Positions 36,576-45,188 of a stretch of 64,000 nucleotides of DNA are shown here, in pieces. This stretch comes from Roseiarcus sp963709655 (lineage in GTDB: Bacteria > Pseudomonadota > Alphaproteobacteria > Rhizobiales > Beijerinckiaceae): contig CAVPXF010000056.1 of NCBI GenBank assembly GCA_963709655.1, positions 496,001 through 560,000 on the forward strand, written 5' to 3'. How positions within the stretch are numbered: the stretch's first letter is position 1; each line of letters starts with the position of its first letter. The notes below the pieces were generated by a model. That model ran no database searches. It saw only the letters and a list, made by a program, of their open reading frames with translations, and had not been told where the DNA came from. The position numbers and the translations under genes are program-made.

Positions 36576-37371
36576 CTTCCAGTTCTCCGATCTCAGCCGG
36601 AGCGAGAGCCCCCCGTATCGTCATCGCAGCGGTCGCTCGCCGCCGTTCCTCAACCGTCATCACCTCGACGCGTTCGGGAAGCGGACTGTCCCCGGTGAAT
36701 ATGGCCCTTCCCGTAATAGATACGTCCTTGTTGCCGAACGGGTTCAACGCGTCCTCCCCGATCGACTGGTCGAAGACGCATTCGATCTGCGTTTCGCCGC
36801 CTGCCAGCGTCAGACGCCCCGTCCAGACCGCTCCGCGATAGTCGATGGTTTCGAGCCGCCCGTCGAACGAGCTGACGACGTGGCCGGCAAACCACATGTC
36901 CGTCAGGGACGGCGCGTCGTTGGCGAGGCCGACGCGCCCGACCTGACGGCGAAAGTATTCGTCTAGCGGCAGTTCGGTGTCGTGGTAGCGGACGAGCACG
37001 TCATAGCCCGGGTCGAGGGCGGCCGCGATGCGCTGGAACGCCCGCATGAGGCGACGGCGCTGCAAAAGGATCTGATAATCGCTGCGATAGACGCGCGACG
37101 CGCAGCGTCGGAACAGTGAGACGGCGCTCGGCCCTCCCGTCATGACCACTTCGAGAAGGCCGAATTCGCAGGGATCGGCGGTCAGATAGCTGATGAGGAA
37201 GGCGCTTGACGCAGATTTGGGATGGACATCCCGGTCAGCCGCCATCAGCGCCGCATACACGGCGTCGAACAGCTTTTTGAACACAGCGGCGGGAACGCTC
37301 CGCGCCGATGAGCCATGCGCCGGGCGCGGTTCAACGACGACCCGAATCTCATTTGACCCGATGCTGGTCAA
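36553..37371 (-). CDS. Hypothetical protein, partner of the PIN-like gene
   Basis: A 272-residue soluble protein: IRVVVEPRPAHGSSARSVPA, then FKKLFDAVYAALMAADRDVH, FGLLEVVMTGGPSAVSLFRR and a C-terminal half with SITGRAIFTGDSPLPERVEV. No signal peptide or membrane helix is seen. The start is TTG 37371 with GAGG 8 bp before it; no ATG is available. The close overlap with the PIN-like gene suggests they act together, as in a toxin-antitoxin or sensor-effector pair, but I do not recognise the family. Confidence 0.55.
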   Translation of the reverse strand: MTSIGSNEIRVVVEPRPAHGSSARSVPAAVFKKLFDAVYAALMAADRDVHPKSASSAFLISYLTADPCEFGLLEVVMTGGPSAVSLFRRCASRVYRSDYQILLQRRRLMRAFQRIAAALDPGYDVLVRYHDTELPLDEYFRRQVGRVGLANDAPSLTDMWFAGHVVSSFDGRLETIDYRGAVWTGRLTLAGGETQIECVFDQSIGEDALNPFGNKDVSITGRAIFTGDSPLPERVEVMTVEERRRATAAMTIRGALAPAEIGELEDGLDYLH

Positions 37372-37541
37372 TGTGGTCGGCCTCTACAACCGTTCGATAG
37401 CACGGGGCATGGCTCCGCGACAGGCGACGAATCGACGCTTGCTTAACGGCGCGTGCGGCCGCCGGTTCCCTCGCCGCCGCGTTCAGGCTAAGGGCGGAGA
37501 CCAAGCGCGGTCGCTAAACAATTGTGGAGACACAAAATCCA

Positions 37542-38603
37542 ATGCAGGTTCTGGGCATCGAGACGACGTGCGACGAGACGGCGGCCGCGGTCGTGCGGCT
37601 GACGCCGGAGGGCAAGGGCGAGATTCTGGCCGACGAAGTGATGAGCCAGATCGCCGCCCACGCAGCCTACGGGGGCGTCGTGCCGGAAATTGCGGCCCGC
37701 GCCCATGTCGAGATCGTGGACATGCTGATCGCCCGCGCCCTGGCGAAGGCCGGCGTCGGGGCGAAAGACCTGGACGGCGTGGCGGCGGCCGCCGGGCCGG
37801 GCCTGATCGGGGGGGTCCTGGTCGGCCTGATGGCCGGCAAGGGGATGGCGTTGGCGACCGGCAAGCCGTTGATCGCGGTCAACCACCTCGAGGCGCATGC
37901 GCTCACCGCGCGCCTCACGGCGGATGTCGCGTTTCCGTACCTGATCCTTCTGGCTTCCGGCGGCCATACCCAGATCCTCGCCGTCAGAGGCGTCGGCGAG
38001 TACGATCGTCTCGGGGCCACCATGGACGATGCGATCGGGGAGGCGTTCGACAAGACGGCCAAGCTCCTCGGCCTGCCTTATCCCGGCGGTCCCGCGGTCG
38101 AAGCGGCGGCGAGGACCGGCGATCCTGACCGTTTCCCGCTGCCGCGCCCAATGATGGGCCGGCCGAACGCGGACTTCTCGCTTTCCGGTCTCAAGACGGC
38201 GGTCCGGTCCGCCGCCGAGCGGGCGGCGCCGTTGTCCGCTCAGGACGTGGCCGACCTTTGCGCGTCGTTCCAGGCGGCGATCGTCGATGTGGTCGAGGAC
38301 CGGATGCGGGTCGGGCTCAAGCGTTTTCGCGAACGGCTCGGCGTCGCGCCGCGGGCGGTGGTCGTCGCCGGGGGCGTCGGGGCCAACCTCGCCATCCGCA
38401 GCGCGCTGATGCGGTTCTGCGCCGAGGCGGGTTTGCCGATGGTCGCCCCGCCGCAAAGGCTTTGCACCGACAATGGGGCGATGATCGCCTGGGCCGGCCT
38501 CGAGCGGCTGCGCCTCGGCCGGACCGACGCGCTCGACGTCGCCGCCCGGCCACGCTGGCCCCTCGATCCGAAGTCGGAGCGGGCGCTCAACAACAAGGCG
38601 TGA
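37542..38603 (+). CDS. tsaD: tRNA N6-adenosine threonylcarbamoyltransferase
   Basis: A 353-residue TsaD/Gcp/Kae1 protein. GIETTCDETAAAVV at the start, the metal site NHLEAHALTAR with HxxxH, LASGGHTQIL, and GATMDDAIGEAFDKTAKLLG are all diagnostic. It transfers the threonylcarbamoyl group to A37 of tRNAs that read ANN codons. ATG 37542 matches the family start (MQVLGIETTCDE); GTG 37524 would add six residues. In many alphaproteobacteria tsaD lies beside hemC, which is not here. Confidence 0.95.
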   Translation: MQVLGIETTCDETAAAVVRLTPEGKGEILADEVMSQIAAHAAYGGVVPEIAARAHVEIVDMLIARALAKAGVGAKDLDGVAAAAGPGLIGGVLVGLMAGKGMALATGKPLIAVNHLEAHALTARLTADVAFPYLILLASGGHTQILAVRGVGEYDRLGATMDDAIGEAFDKTAKLLGLPYPGGPAVEAAARTGDPDRFPLPRPMMGRPNADFSLSGLKTAVRSAAERAAPLSAQDVADLCASFQAAIVDVVEDRMRVGLKRFRERLGVAPRAVVVAGGVGANLAIRSALMRFCAEAGLPMVAPPQRLCTDNGAMIAWAGLERLRLGRTDALDVAARPRWPLDPKSERALNNKA

Positions 38604-38611
38604 GCGAGGGG

Positions 38612-38869
38612 TCACTGGCTCAGGGGTTGCGGGGCCGGATGCTGGTTCTGAGTCGCCGCCGCCGCGGCGGTCTTCTGCTTCTCGCTGGCCATGTGATGGC
38701 CGACGATGCAGCCCCCGATGGCGCCGAGGATCGCATGATGGCCGGCGTAATGGCCGGCGACGCCGCCGACGAGCGCGCCCTTGAGGCAGCCCTTGGCGTC
38801 GACCGGCGCAGACCCGGCCAGCGAAGCCGCCCCCAGGGCGACGGCGGCGGCGAGCAACGTGAGTTTCAT
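38612..38869 (-). CDS. Small secreted glycine-zipper-like protein
   Basis: An 85-residue protein from ATG 38869. A signal peptide (MKLTLLAAAVALGAASLAGS) is followed by a short Gly/Ala/His segment with zipper-like spacing, GALVGGVAGHYAGHHAILGA then IGGCIVGHHM, and a Gln/Pro-rich tail. Similar proteins are common in Hyphomicrobiales as uncharacterised periplasmic or outer-membrane-associated proteins. RBS GAGGAT lies before the start. It converges with tsaD. Confidence 0.65.
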   Translation of the reverse strand: MKLTLLAAAVALGAASLAGSAPVDAKGCLKGALVGGVAGHYAGHHAILGAIGGCIVGHHMASEKQKTAAAAATQNQHPAPQPLSQ

Positions 38870-39094
38870 TCGAAATCCTCCTTCTTCGCCTCGTCGCAAC
38901 TTACGAGGCGGCGCAAGGTTCCTCGGATGGGAGGCGGAAGAGCGGGCCAGCTTCAATTGGCTCCCCGCGATTGCAATTCGGCCCTGCGGCGCCTATAAAG
39001 AGGCTTCCCCCTTGAGTTTTGGTTTTTGAGGCTGCGCCTCCTCCGGGCAGCGACCGGAGCCGCGCGGCCAATGATCACAAAGGAGCAAGCCGAA

Positions 39095-39826
39095 ATGAGC
39101 GACGCGCCGCTGATGCCGAAAGCGACCGCGGTCTGGCTGGTCGAGAACACCTCCCTGACCTTCGACCAGATTGCGGAATTCTGCAAACTGCATCCGCTCG
39201 AGGTCAAGGGCATCGCCGACGGCGAGGTGGCGACCGGCATCAAGGGCTACGATCCGATTTCGACCGGCCAGCTCACCCGCGAGGAGATCGCCGCCGCCGA
39301 GCGCGACCAGAGCCATCGCCTGAACCTGTCGGTGTCGAGGGTCCGCACGCCGGAGTTCAAGAAGCCGCGCGGCGCGCGCTATACGCCGCTGTCGCGCCGG
39401 CAGGACCGCCCGAACGCAGTGCTGTGGCTCCTGCGCAACCACCCGGAGCTGAAGGACGCGCAGATCATGCGCCTGGTCGGCACGACCAAGCACACGCTGC
39501 AGGCGATCCGCGAGCGCACCCACTGGAACTCCGCCAATCTTCAGCCGATGGACCCGGTGACGCTGGGCCTCTGCTCGCAGATCGATCTCGACTTCGAGGT
39601 CAATCGCGCCGCCAAGGACCGGCCGAAGGTGGAGGAGCCCGGCGGGCAGACCCTGGTGCCGGCCGAGGTCACCACCGCCAAGCCCGCGCCCGCAAGCCAG
39701 CTCGAGGTCTTCGGCGCGCCGAAGCCGAAGCCGGTCGAGGAGCGCATCGACGTCGAGGCGGTGTTCGGCAAGCCCAAGGAAAAAGAGCCGAGCAGCGAGG
39801 AGAAAGAGCCGCACGTCGAGGAGTGA
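39095..39826 (+). CDS. trcR: Cell cycle transcriptional regulator TrcR (DUF1013)
   Basis: A 243-residue DUF1013 protein, a family restricted to alphaproteobacteria. It begins MSDAPLMPKATAVWLVENTS, followed by helix-turn-helix-like LTFDQIAEFCKLHPLEVKGI and a second repeat of the motif around AQIMRLVGTTKHTLQAIRER. The C-terminal 60 residues are charged and disordered. In Rhizobiales the protein is known as TrcR and acts in cell cycle gene control. ATG 39095 is preceded by AAGGAG at good distance; ATG 39071 is an alternative. Confidence 0.88.
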   Translation: MSDAPLMPKATAVWLVENTSLTFDQIAEFCKLHPLEVKGIADGEVATGIKGYDPISTGQLTREEIAAAERDQSHRLNLSVSRVRTPEFKKPRGARYTPLSRRQDRPNAVLWLLRNHPELKDAQIMRLVGTTKHTLQAIRERTHWNSANLQPMDPVTLGLCSQIDLDFEVNRAAKDRPKVEEPGGQTLVPAEVTTAKPAPASQLEVFGAPKPKPVEERIDVEAVFGKPKEKEPSSEEKEPHVEE

Positions 39827-39905
39827 TGCGCTCGTCCTCCCTTGCGGGAGACGGCGGTCGAAGGGTCGATGACGCGTCGATCAACGGGCGAGGGGGCTGG
39901 CTCCG

Positions 39906-41214
39906 CTACTCCGCCGCCTTCGCCGCCGGGTTGTTCGGGTGGGCCGTCCACGGCAGCGGCGGCCGGGCGTAGGGGAGGCCGGTGCGCGGATCGACGCCCT
40001 CGGTCCTGTGGTCGAGGGTGATGCAGCCCTCGACCGGGCACACGAGGACGCACAGGTTGCAGCCGACGCATTCGGCCTCGTTGACCTCGAATTTGCGGCC
40101 GCCGTCGATCTTGGCGAAAATCGCCTGATGCGACGTGTCCTCGCAGACGATGTGGCAACGGCCGCACTGGATGCAGAGGTCCTGGTGGATCTGCGCCTTG
40201 GCGACATAGTTCAGGTTCAGGTGCTGCCAGTCGGTGATCGAACGAACCGCGCGGCCGCGGAAATCGTCGAGCGATGCGAAACCCTTGCGGTCCATATAGG
40301 CCGAGAGCCCCGAGGCCATCTCCTCGACGATCCTGAATCCATAGGTCATCGCGGCGGTGCAGACCTGCACCGTGCCGGCGCCGAGCGCGATGAATTCGGC
40401 GGCGTCCCGCCACGTGGTGACGCCGCCGATCGCCGAGATCGGCAGGTGGGCCAAGGCCGGATCGCGGGCGATGTCTGCGACCATGGCGAGCGCGATCGGC
40501 TTCACCGCCGGGCCGCACATGCCGCCGTGGGTGCCCATGCCGTCGATCGCGTCCATGGGCGTCATCGCGTCGAGATCGATCCCCATGATCGAATTGATCG
40601 TGTTGATCAGCGACACCGCGTCGGCGCCGCCCTTTTTCGCCGCATGCGCGGGGCCACGGATGTCGGTGATGTTCGGCGTGAGCTTGACGATCACCGGCAT
40701 GCGGGTCGCCGCCTTGCACCAGCGCGCGACCATCTCGACATATTCGGGCACCTGGCCGACCGCCGAGCCCATGCCGCGTTCCGACATGCCGTGCGGACAG
40801 CCGAAATTGAGCTCGACGCCGTCGCATTCGGTCTCCTCGACCCGGGCGAGGATCGCTTTCCACGAACTCTTCGTCGCACGGCACCATCAGTGAGACGACC
40901 AGCGCCCGGTCGGGCCAGGCGCGCTTGACCTCCTTGATCTCTTTGAGATTGATCTCGAGGTCGCGGTCGGTGATGAGCTCGATGTTGTTGAGCGCCAGCA
41001 GGCGCCGGTCCGGCCCGTGGATCGCGCCGTAGCGCGCGCCCGACACGTTGACCACCGGCGGACCGGCTTCGCCGAGCGTCTTCCACACGACGCCGCCCCA
41101 GCCGGCGCGGAAGGCGCGCTCGACATTGACCTTGCGGTCGGTCGGCGGGGCCGAGGCGAGCCAGAACGGATTGGGCGACTTGATGCCGAGAAAGGTCGTG
41201 CTGAGATCGGCCAT
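39906..41214 (-). CDS. preA: NAD-dependent dihydropyrimidine dehydrogenase subunit PreA (one-base frameshift)
   Basis: A dihydroorotate dehydrogenase-like FMN barrel followed by a two-cluster ferredoxin domain. The N-terminal part starts MADLSTTFLGIKSPNPFWLA and reaches VPCDEE; the other frame continues WKAILARVEE, LNFGCPHGMSERGMGSAVGQ and on to CIQCGRCHIVC and CVGCNLCVLVCP, the 4Fe-4S ligands. The break is at about 40856-40862, where GAGTTCGTGG should probably read GAGTCGTGG (EESWKAIL). With PreT it reduces uracil and thymine with NADH, the first step of reductive pyrimidine breakdown. preT lies directly upstream with a 21-bp gap. Confidence 0.9.
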
Positions 41215-41235
41215 GGGAGCCTCGCTTGTCCAGGT

Positions 41236-42603
41236 TCAGGCGGCGACAACGCCGAGCGTGGCGACGATCGAGCGTGCGGCCGCTTTGCCGTCCTCGACCG
41301 CGCTGACCGTCAGGTCCTCGCCGCCGAGCACGCAATCGCCTCCCGCCCAGACGCCCGGCGCGCTGGTGCGCCGCTCGCCGTCGACCACGATGCGGCCGCC
41401 CTTGAGTTCGATCCCGGCGCCGTTGAGGACGTCCGGCGTTCCGCGTTGGCCGATGGCGGTGAACAGCATGTCGGTCTCGATGCGAAAGACGGAGCCGGGC
41501 GAGGCGAGCGCGCCCGCGTGCTCGTGCGTGTCCTCGAACAGCACCCCGCTGAGCTGGCCTCCGTGCCCCTCGATCGCCACCGGGCGGGCCCAGGTGCGGA
41601 TCGCGACGCCGCTCGTCTGCGCGAGCTCGCGCTCGAACCGGCTCGCCTTCATCTGTTCCTCGCTGCGGCGATAGACGATCGTGACGCTCTGCGCCCCGAG
41701 CTTCTTCGACTGCACGGCGATGTCGATCGCCGTCATGCCGCCGCCGATGACGACGACCCGTCGCCCGACCGGCAGCGCGGTCAAGTCCCCAGCCTGGCGC
41801 AGGGCCGCGATATAGTCGACCGCGTCGGCGACGTTTTCGAGCTCGCTCTCGCCCGGCAGGCCGAGCTTGTTGGTCGCCCCGAGCCCCATGGCCAGGAACA
41901 CGGCGTCGTAGTCGCGTCGGAGCTCGTCGAGCCTGACGTGCTCGCCGAGGGCGACGCCGTACTGCGTCTCGATGCCGCCGACCGACAGGACGAAGGCGGC
42001 CTCCCTGGCGGCGAAGTCGTCGACGGTCTTATAGGCGGCGATGCCGTATTCGTTGAGGCCGCCCGGCTTCATGCGCGCCTCGAAGATCGTGACCTCCACG
42101 CCGGCGACGGCGAGCGCGTGCGCGCAGGCGAGGCCGGCCGGCCCGGCGCCGACGATCGCCACGCGCTTTCCGATCGGCGCCGCGCGCGTATAGGGCGATT
42201 GTCCCGTCTCGATCAGGGCGTCGGTGGCGTAACGCTGCAAGAGCCCGATCCGGACCGGCTTGCCCTCGGCGGCTTCGCGCACGCAAGCCTCTTCGCAGAG
42301 CGTCTCGGTGGGGCAGACGCGGGCGCACGTGCCGCCCATGATGTTGGCGTCGAAGATCGTCTTCGCCGAGCCCGTCCGGTTGCCGGCGGCGATCTGGCGG
42401 ATGAACAGCGGAATGTCGATCGAGGTCGGGCAGGCCTTCTGGCAGGGCGCCTCATAACAGAAGTAGCAGCGGTCGGACTCGACGCTCGCCTCGTGGTCGC
42501 TCAGCGGCGGATGGAGGTCGCCGAAATTGGCGTCGAGGGTTTTTCGGTCCAGCCGTCCGGCGGCGACGTCGGACAGTCCTTGGGGGCGGGCGGCAATCGT
42601 CAT
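41236..42603 (-). CDS. preT: NAD-dependent dihydropyrimidine dehydrogenase subunit PreT
   Basis: A 455-residue GltD-like flavoprotein. N-terminal cysteines for iron-sulfur clusters (CYFCYEAPCQKACPTSIDIP; CARVCPTETLCEEACV), then FAD-binding VAIVGAGPAGLACAHALAVA, and NAD-binding VVVIGGGMTAIDIAVQSKKL. It takes electrons from NADH and hands them to PreA. ATG 42603 fits the family start (MTIAARPQGL). The operon order is preT-preA. Hydantoinase/dihydropyrimidinase genes for the next steps are not in the window. Confidence 0.92.
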   Translation of the reverse strand: MTIAARPQGLSDVAAGRLDRKTLDANFGDLHPPLSDHEASVESDRCYFCYEAPCQKACPTSIDIPLFIRQIAAGNRTGSAKTIFDANIMGGTCARVCPTETLCEEACVREAAEGKPVRIGLLQRYATDALIETGQSPYTRAAPIGKRVAIVGAGPAGLACAHALAVAGVEVTIFEARMKPGGLNEYGIAAYKTVDDFAAREAAFVLSVGGIETQYGVALGEHVRLDELRRDYDAVFLAMGLGATNKLGLPGESELENVADAVDYIAALRQAGDLTALPVGRRVVVIGGGMTAIDIAVQSKKLGAQSVTIVYRRSEEQMKASRFERELAQTSGVAIRTWARPVAIEGHGGQLSGVLFEDTHEHAGALASPGSVFRIETDMLFTAIGQRGTPDVLNGAGIELKGGRIVVDGERRTSAPGVWAGGDCVLGGEDLTVSAVEDGKAAARSIVATLGVVAA

Positions 42604-42694
42604 GGCGTCTCCCAAAAGCCAAACCGGCGGAAGGGGATAATCTTGACCGAACGGTCAACTGTTTCGCGGCCCGCGCCCGCTGTCAAGCGGCAGC

Positions 42695-42850
42695 GTCCCC
42701 CTCGCCCCGCGACAGCGCCCCCTCGCCCCGCGATAGCGGGGAGAGGGCCGGGGTGAGGGGCTGCGCCAACTCTTCCGGAAAAGGCGCCGCCGCCCCTCAT
42801 CCGGCGCTGCGCGCCACCTTCTCCCCGCCTTGCGGGGCGAAGGGGTTCTC
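42695..42850. repeat. Family B repeat cluster overlapping the crotonase 3' end
   Basis: Contains CCCTCGCCCCGCGA twice, CGATAGCGGGGAGAGGG, and CCTCATCCGGCGCTGCGCGCC followed by CTCCCCGCCTTGCGGGGCGAAGGGG. The last part lies inside the reading frame of the crotonase gene and supplies its final residues. Confidence 0.8.
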
Positions 42851-43672
42851 CTCCGGCTCGACGAACCTCGCCGCGCGCCGCTCGACTCCGGCGCGGATCG
42901 CCTCGACCTGGTTCGGCGCGCCGATGATTTGCGCCTGCTCGCGCGATTCGGCGATGAGGATCGCGGCGGTATCGAGATCGGTCGAGGCGTTGAGCAGGCG
43001 CTTCAGCGCCCGCACCGCGTCGGGGCTCTTTTCGGCGATCTCGCGCGCCGTCGTCCGCGCCGCTTCGAGCGGGTCGGCATGGACGGCGGTGGCGAAGCCG
43101 TAGCGGAGCGCCTCCTCGCCCGAGAACTGCCGGCCGGTGAAGGCGAGTTCGCGGATGACGTCGCTCCGCGCCAGTTCCCGCATCAGCGCGATCCCGCCCA
43201 TGTCGGGCACGAGGCCCCATTTGATCTCGAGGATGGAGAGCTTGGCGTCCGGCGCGACATAGCGGATGTCGGCGCCGAGGGCGAGCTGGAAGCCGCCGCC
43301 GAAGGCGACCCCGTGCACCGCCGCGACCACCGGCACGGCAAGCTCGCGCCAGGCGAAGGCTGCCGCTTGCGCGAGGTTGGCGATCCCGTGCGTGCGCTCG
43401 GCGAGATCGGAGAGGAGGCCCTCTGCGCGCCCGGCGGCGATGGCGGCGAAACTCGCCATGTCGAGGCCCGCCGAGAAGCCGCGCCCGGCGCCGTAAAGGA
43501 CGACGGCGCGCAACCCCGCCGCCCGCCGCAGTCGCTCGCCGGCCTCGACCAGGGCGGTAAACATCGGCGGGTCGAGGGCGTTGAGCTTCTCCGCCCGGTC
43601 GAGCCGCACCTCCGCCACGCCCTCCGCGAGGGTCAGGCTCACCCGCCCTCCAATTGTCCCGCCCTCGATCAT
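42797..43672 (-). CDS. Enoyl-CoA hydratase/isomerase family protein
   Basis: A 291-residue crotonase. Oxyanion-hole motifs are visible at GRGFSAGLDMASF and HGVAFGGGFQLALGADIRYV, and the catalytic loop LEIKWGLVPDMGGIALMREL. The family hydrates or isomerises enoyl-CoA; the KWGLVPDMGG subgroup is mostly uncharacterised. ATG 43672 is chosen because GGGAGG lies just upstream. The last 18 or so residues (EENPFAPQGGEKVARSAG) are encoded by a family B repeat, so the original C-terminus was replaced or extended by repeat insertion. Monocistronic by context. Confidence 0.85.
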   Translation of the reverse strand: MIEGGTIGGRVSLTLAEGVAEVRLDRAEKLNALDPPMFTALVEAGERLRRAAGLRAVVLYGAGRGFSAGLDMASFAAIAAGRAEGLLSDLAERTHGIANLAQAAAFAWRELAVPVVAAVHGVAFGGGFQLALGADIRYVAPDAKLSILEIKWGLVPDMGGIALMRELARSDVIRELAFTGRQFSGEEALRYGFATAVHADPLEAARTTAREIAEKSPDAVRALKRLLNASTDLDTAAILIAESREQAQIIGAPNQVEAIRAGVERRAARFVEPEENPFAPQGGEKVARSAG

Positions 43673-43729
43673 GGCCGCCTCCCTCATGCAAACGACCCAT
43701 TCGACCCCGCCCTGCGGCCGGGATCAAGG

Positions 43730-43777
43730 CCATATTCCCCTTTCCCATGCGGGAGAGGGGCCAAGGGTGAGGGTTGA
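43730..43777. repeat. Family B repeat, short copy
   Basis: CCCCTTTCCCATGCGGGAGAGGGG with a trailing GTGAGGGTT lies between the divergent crotonase and tail-tube genes, in the region where their promoters should be. Confidence 0.7.
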
Positions 43778-43877
43778 CGCTTCAGGAGAACCGCTGACGC
43801 GGACGCCACCTCGCGCTAGGCTGCCGCGCCAGGCGGCGCTCGGTCATGTCCGGGGCCGAGGGAGGGAGATCAGGACC

Positions 43878-44387
43878 ATGGCCGAATTCCCCGTCAATCC
43901 GACGCGCGTCGATCCGTACAAGAACTTCAAGTTTCGCCTGAAATGGGACGGCCAGTACGTGGCCGGCGTGTCGAAGGTCTCCGGCCTCAAGCGGACGACG
44001 GAGGTCGTCGAGCATCGCGAGGGCGGCGATCCGTCGACGTCGCACAAGTCGCCGGGGCAGACGCGCTACGAGGCGATCACGCTCGAGCGCGGCCTCACCC
44101 AGGACCACGATTTCGAGCAATGGGCCAACAAGGTGTGGCGGCTTGGCGCGGCCTTAGGGAGCGAGGTGGCGCTCGCCGATTTCCGCAAGGACGTCACGCT
44201 CGAATTCTACAACGAGGCGGGCCAGCTCGTGCTTGCCTACAAGATTTACCGCTGCTGGCCGTCGTCATACGAAGCCCTGCCGGATCTCGACGCCGCCGCC
44301 AACGCCGTCGCCATCGAGCACATCGTGCTCGAGAACGAAGGCTGGGAGCGCGACACGAGCGTCGTCGAGCCCAAGGAGCCGGGGTGA
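43878..44387 (+). CDS. Phage tail tube-like protein (T4 gp19 / eCIS tube family), orphan
   Basis: A 169-residue protein of the T4_gp19 / TIGR02241 tail-tube family: PYKNFKFRLKWDGQYVAGVS, then KRTTEVVEHREGGDPSTSHK, YEAITLERGLTQDHDFEQWA and a C-terminal ENEGWERD. These proteins form the inner tube of contractile tails and of extracellular contractile injection systems. No sheath, baseplate, spike or AAA+ gene is nearby, so it stands alone. ATG 43878 follows GGAGGGAGA. Codon use is like that of the core genes, so it is not a recent arrival. A hairpin follows the stop. Confidence 0.85.
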   Translation: MAEFPVNPTRVDPYKNFKFRLKWDGQYVAGVSKVSGLKRTTEVVEHREGGDPSTSHKSPGQTRYEAITLERGLTQDHDFEQWANKVWRLGAALGSEVALADFRKDVTLEFYNEAGQLVLAYKIYRCWPSSYEALPDLDAAANAVAIEHIVLENEGWERDTSVVEPKEPG

Positions 44388-44397
44388 CGGCAATTTC

Positions 44398-44419
44398 CCT
44401 TCTCCCGAGCGGGAGAAGG
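44398..44419. terminator. Hairpin between convergent genes
   Basis: CCTTCTCCCGAGCGGGAGAAGG forms a 9-bp stem with a 4-nt loop between the tail-tube gene and the HdeD gene. There is no long T-run on either side, so it may be a repeat-derived transcript end used by both. Confidence 0.5.
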
Positions 44420-44426
44420 GGCGCAC

Positions 44427-44987
44427 TCACGTCCTCCGCACGTCCAGCGCGATCGCGATCCAGGTCGCGCCGTAAAAGATCAGGTCGATGCCGATGAAGA
44501 GGCCGATCACCCAGAGGCCCGAGGCGGGCCATTGGAAGAGGATCATCAGGCCGAGCGCGATGGTGATGACGCCGTCGACAAGGTGCCAGCCCCAGCCGGC
44601 GTAGCCGAGGCCCGCCGAGCCGACGATCTCAAAGAGGCCGCCGACCACGAAGAACAGCGCCATCACGAAGGTCAGCACTTCCGCCGTGACCGCGGGCCTC
44701 ATGACGAACAGGAAGCCGAGGACGCCGTAGAGGATCGCCGCCACCGCATGCTGGAAGAAGCCGGCCCAATGGCCGACCCATATGGCCGCGACGACTTCGA
44801 CCGCAGCCGCGAGCAGAAGCAGCCAGCCGAACACCAGCATCGACGCCATGGTCGCCGCCACCGATCGCGCGACGGCGGCGGCGCCGATGACCACCAGCGC
44901 GACGCCGAAAGCGAGGAACCAGCCCCACTGCTCAGCGAGGTCCTTGGTGATCTGAACGTCGAGGGTCGGGAGGTCGGCGGGCGTCAA
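44427..44987 (-). CDS. HdeD family membrane protein (DUF308)
   Basis: A 186-residue protein with six hydrophobic helices in three pairs (LAFGVALVVIGAAAVARSVA, ILYGVLGFLFVMRPAVTAEV, ILFQWPASGLWVIGLFIGID). This is the HdeD layout, a family tied to acid resistance in Escherichia coli but of unknown action elsewhere. TTG 44987 is chosen because GGAGCC precedes it by a suitable gap and no ATG is in frame. Family B repeats lie upstream. Confidence 0.82.
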   Translation of the reverse strand: MTPADLPTLDVQITKDLAEQWGWFLAFGVALVVIGAAAVARSVAATMASMLVFGWLLLLAAAVEVVAAIWVGHWAGFFQHAVAAILYGVLGFLFVMRPAVTAEVLTFVMALFFVVGGLFEIVGSAGLGYAGWGWHLVDGVITIALGLMILFQWPASGLWVIGLFIGIDLIFYGATWIAIALDVRRT

Positions 44988-45054
44988 GGGGCGGCTCCGG
45001 GTGGCGGGGACGCGCCAAGCTTTAAGCCGCGAAACCGACACAGTCCAGCCACGT

Positions 45055-45185
45055 TTCCCTTCGCCCCGCTTAGCGGGAGAGGGTGGCGGCCCCTCGGGCC
45101 GCCGGGTGAGGGGCAGCGCCGGTGCGCAAACCCTCATCCGGCCGGCTGTCGCCGGCCACCTTCTCCCGCAGGCGGGAGGAGGGAA
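45055..45185. repeat. Family B repeat cluster
   Basis: Three palindromic units: CCCTTCGCCCCGCTTAGCGG with GAGAGGG, GGCGGCCCCTCGGGCCGCC, and CTTCTCCCGCAGGCGGGAGGAGGG. The cluster lies between the HdeD gene and the 3' end of the Old Yellow Enzyme gene. No gene is seen in it. Confidence 0.8.
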
Positions 45186-45188
45186 AGC

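Noticed and set aside
39541..40790. Continuation of the preA frame past the break as a longer protein
   Set aside because: Beyond about 40858 the literal frame loses all PreA similarity while the neighbouring frame carries the FMN and iron-sulfur motifs, so a frameshift is the better reading.
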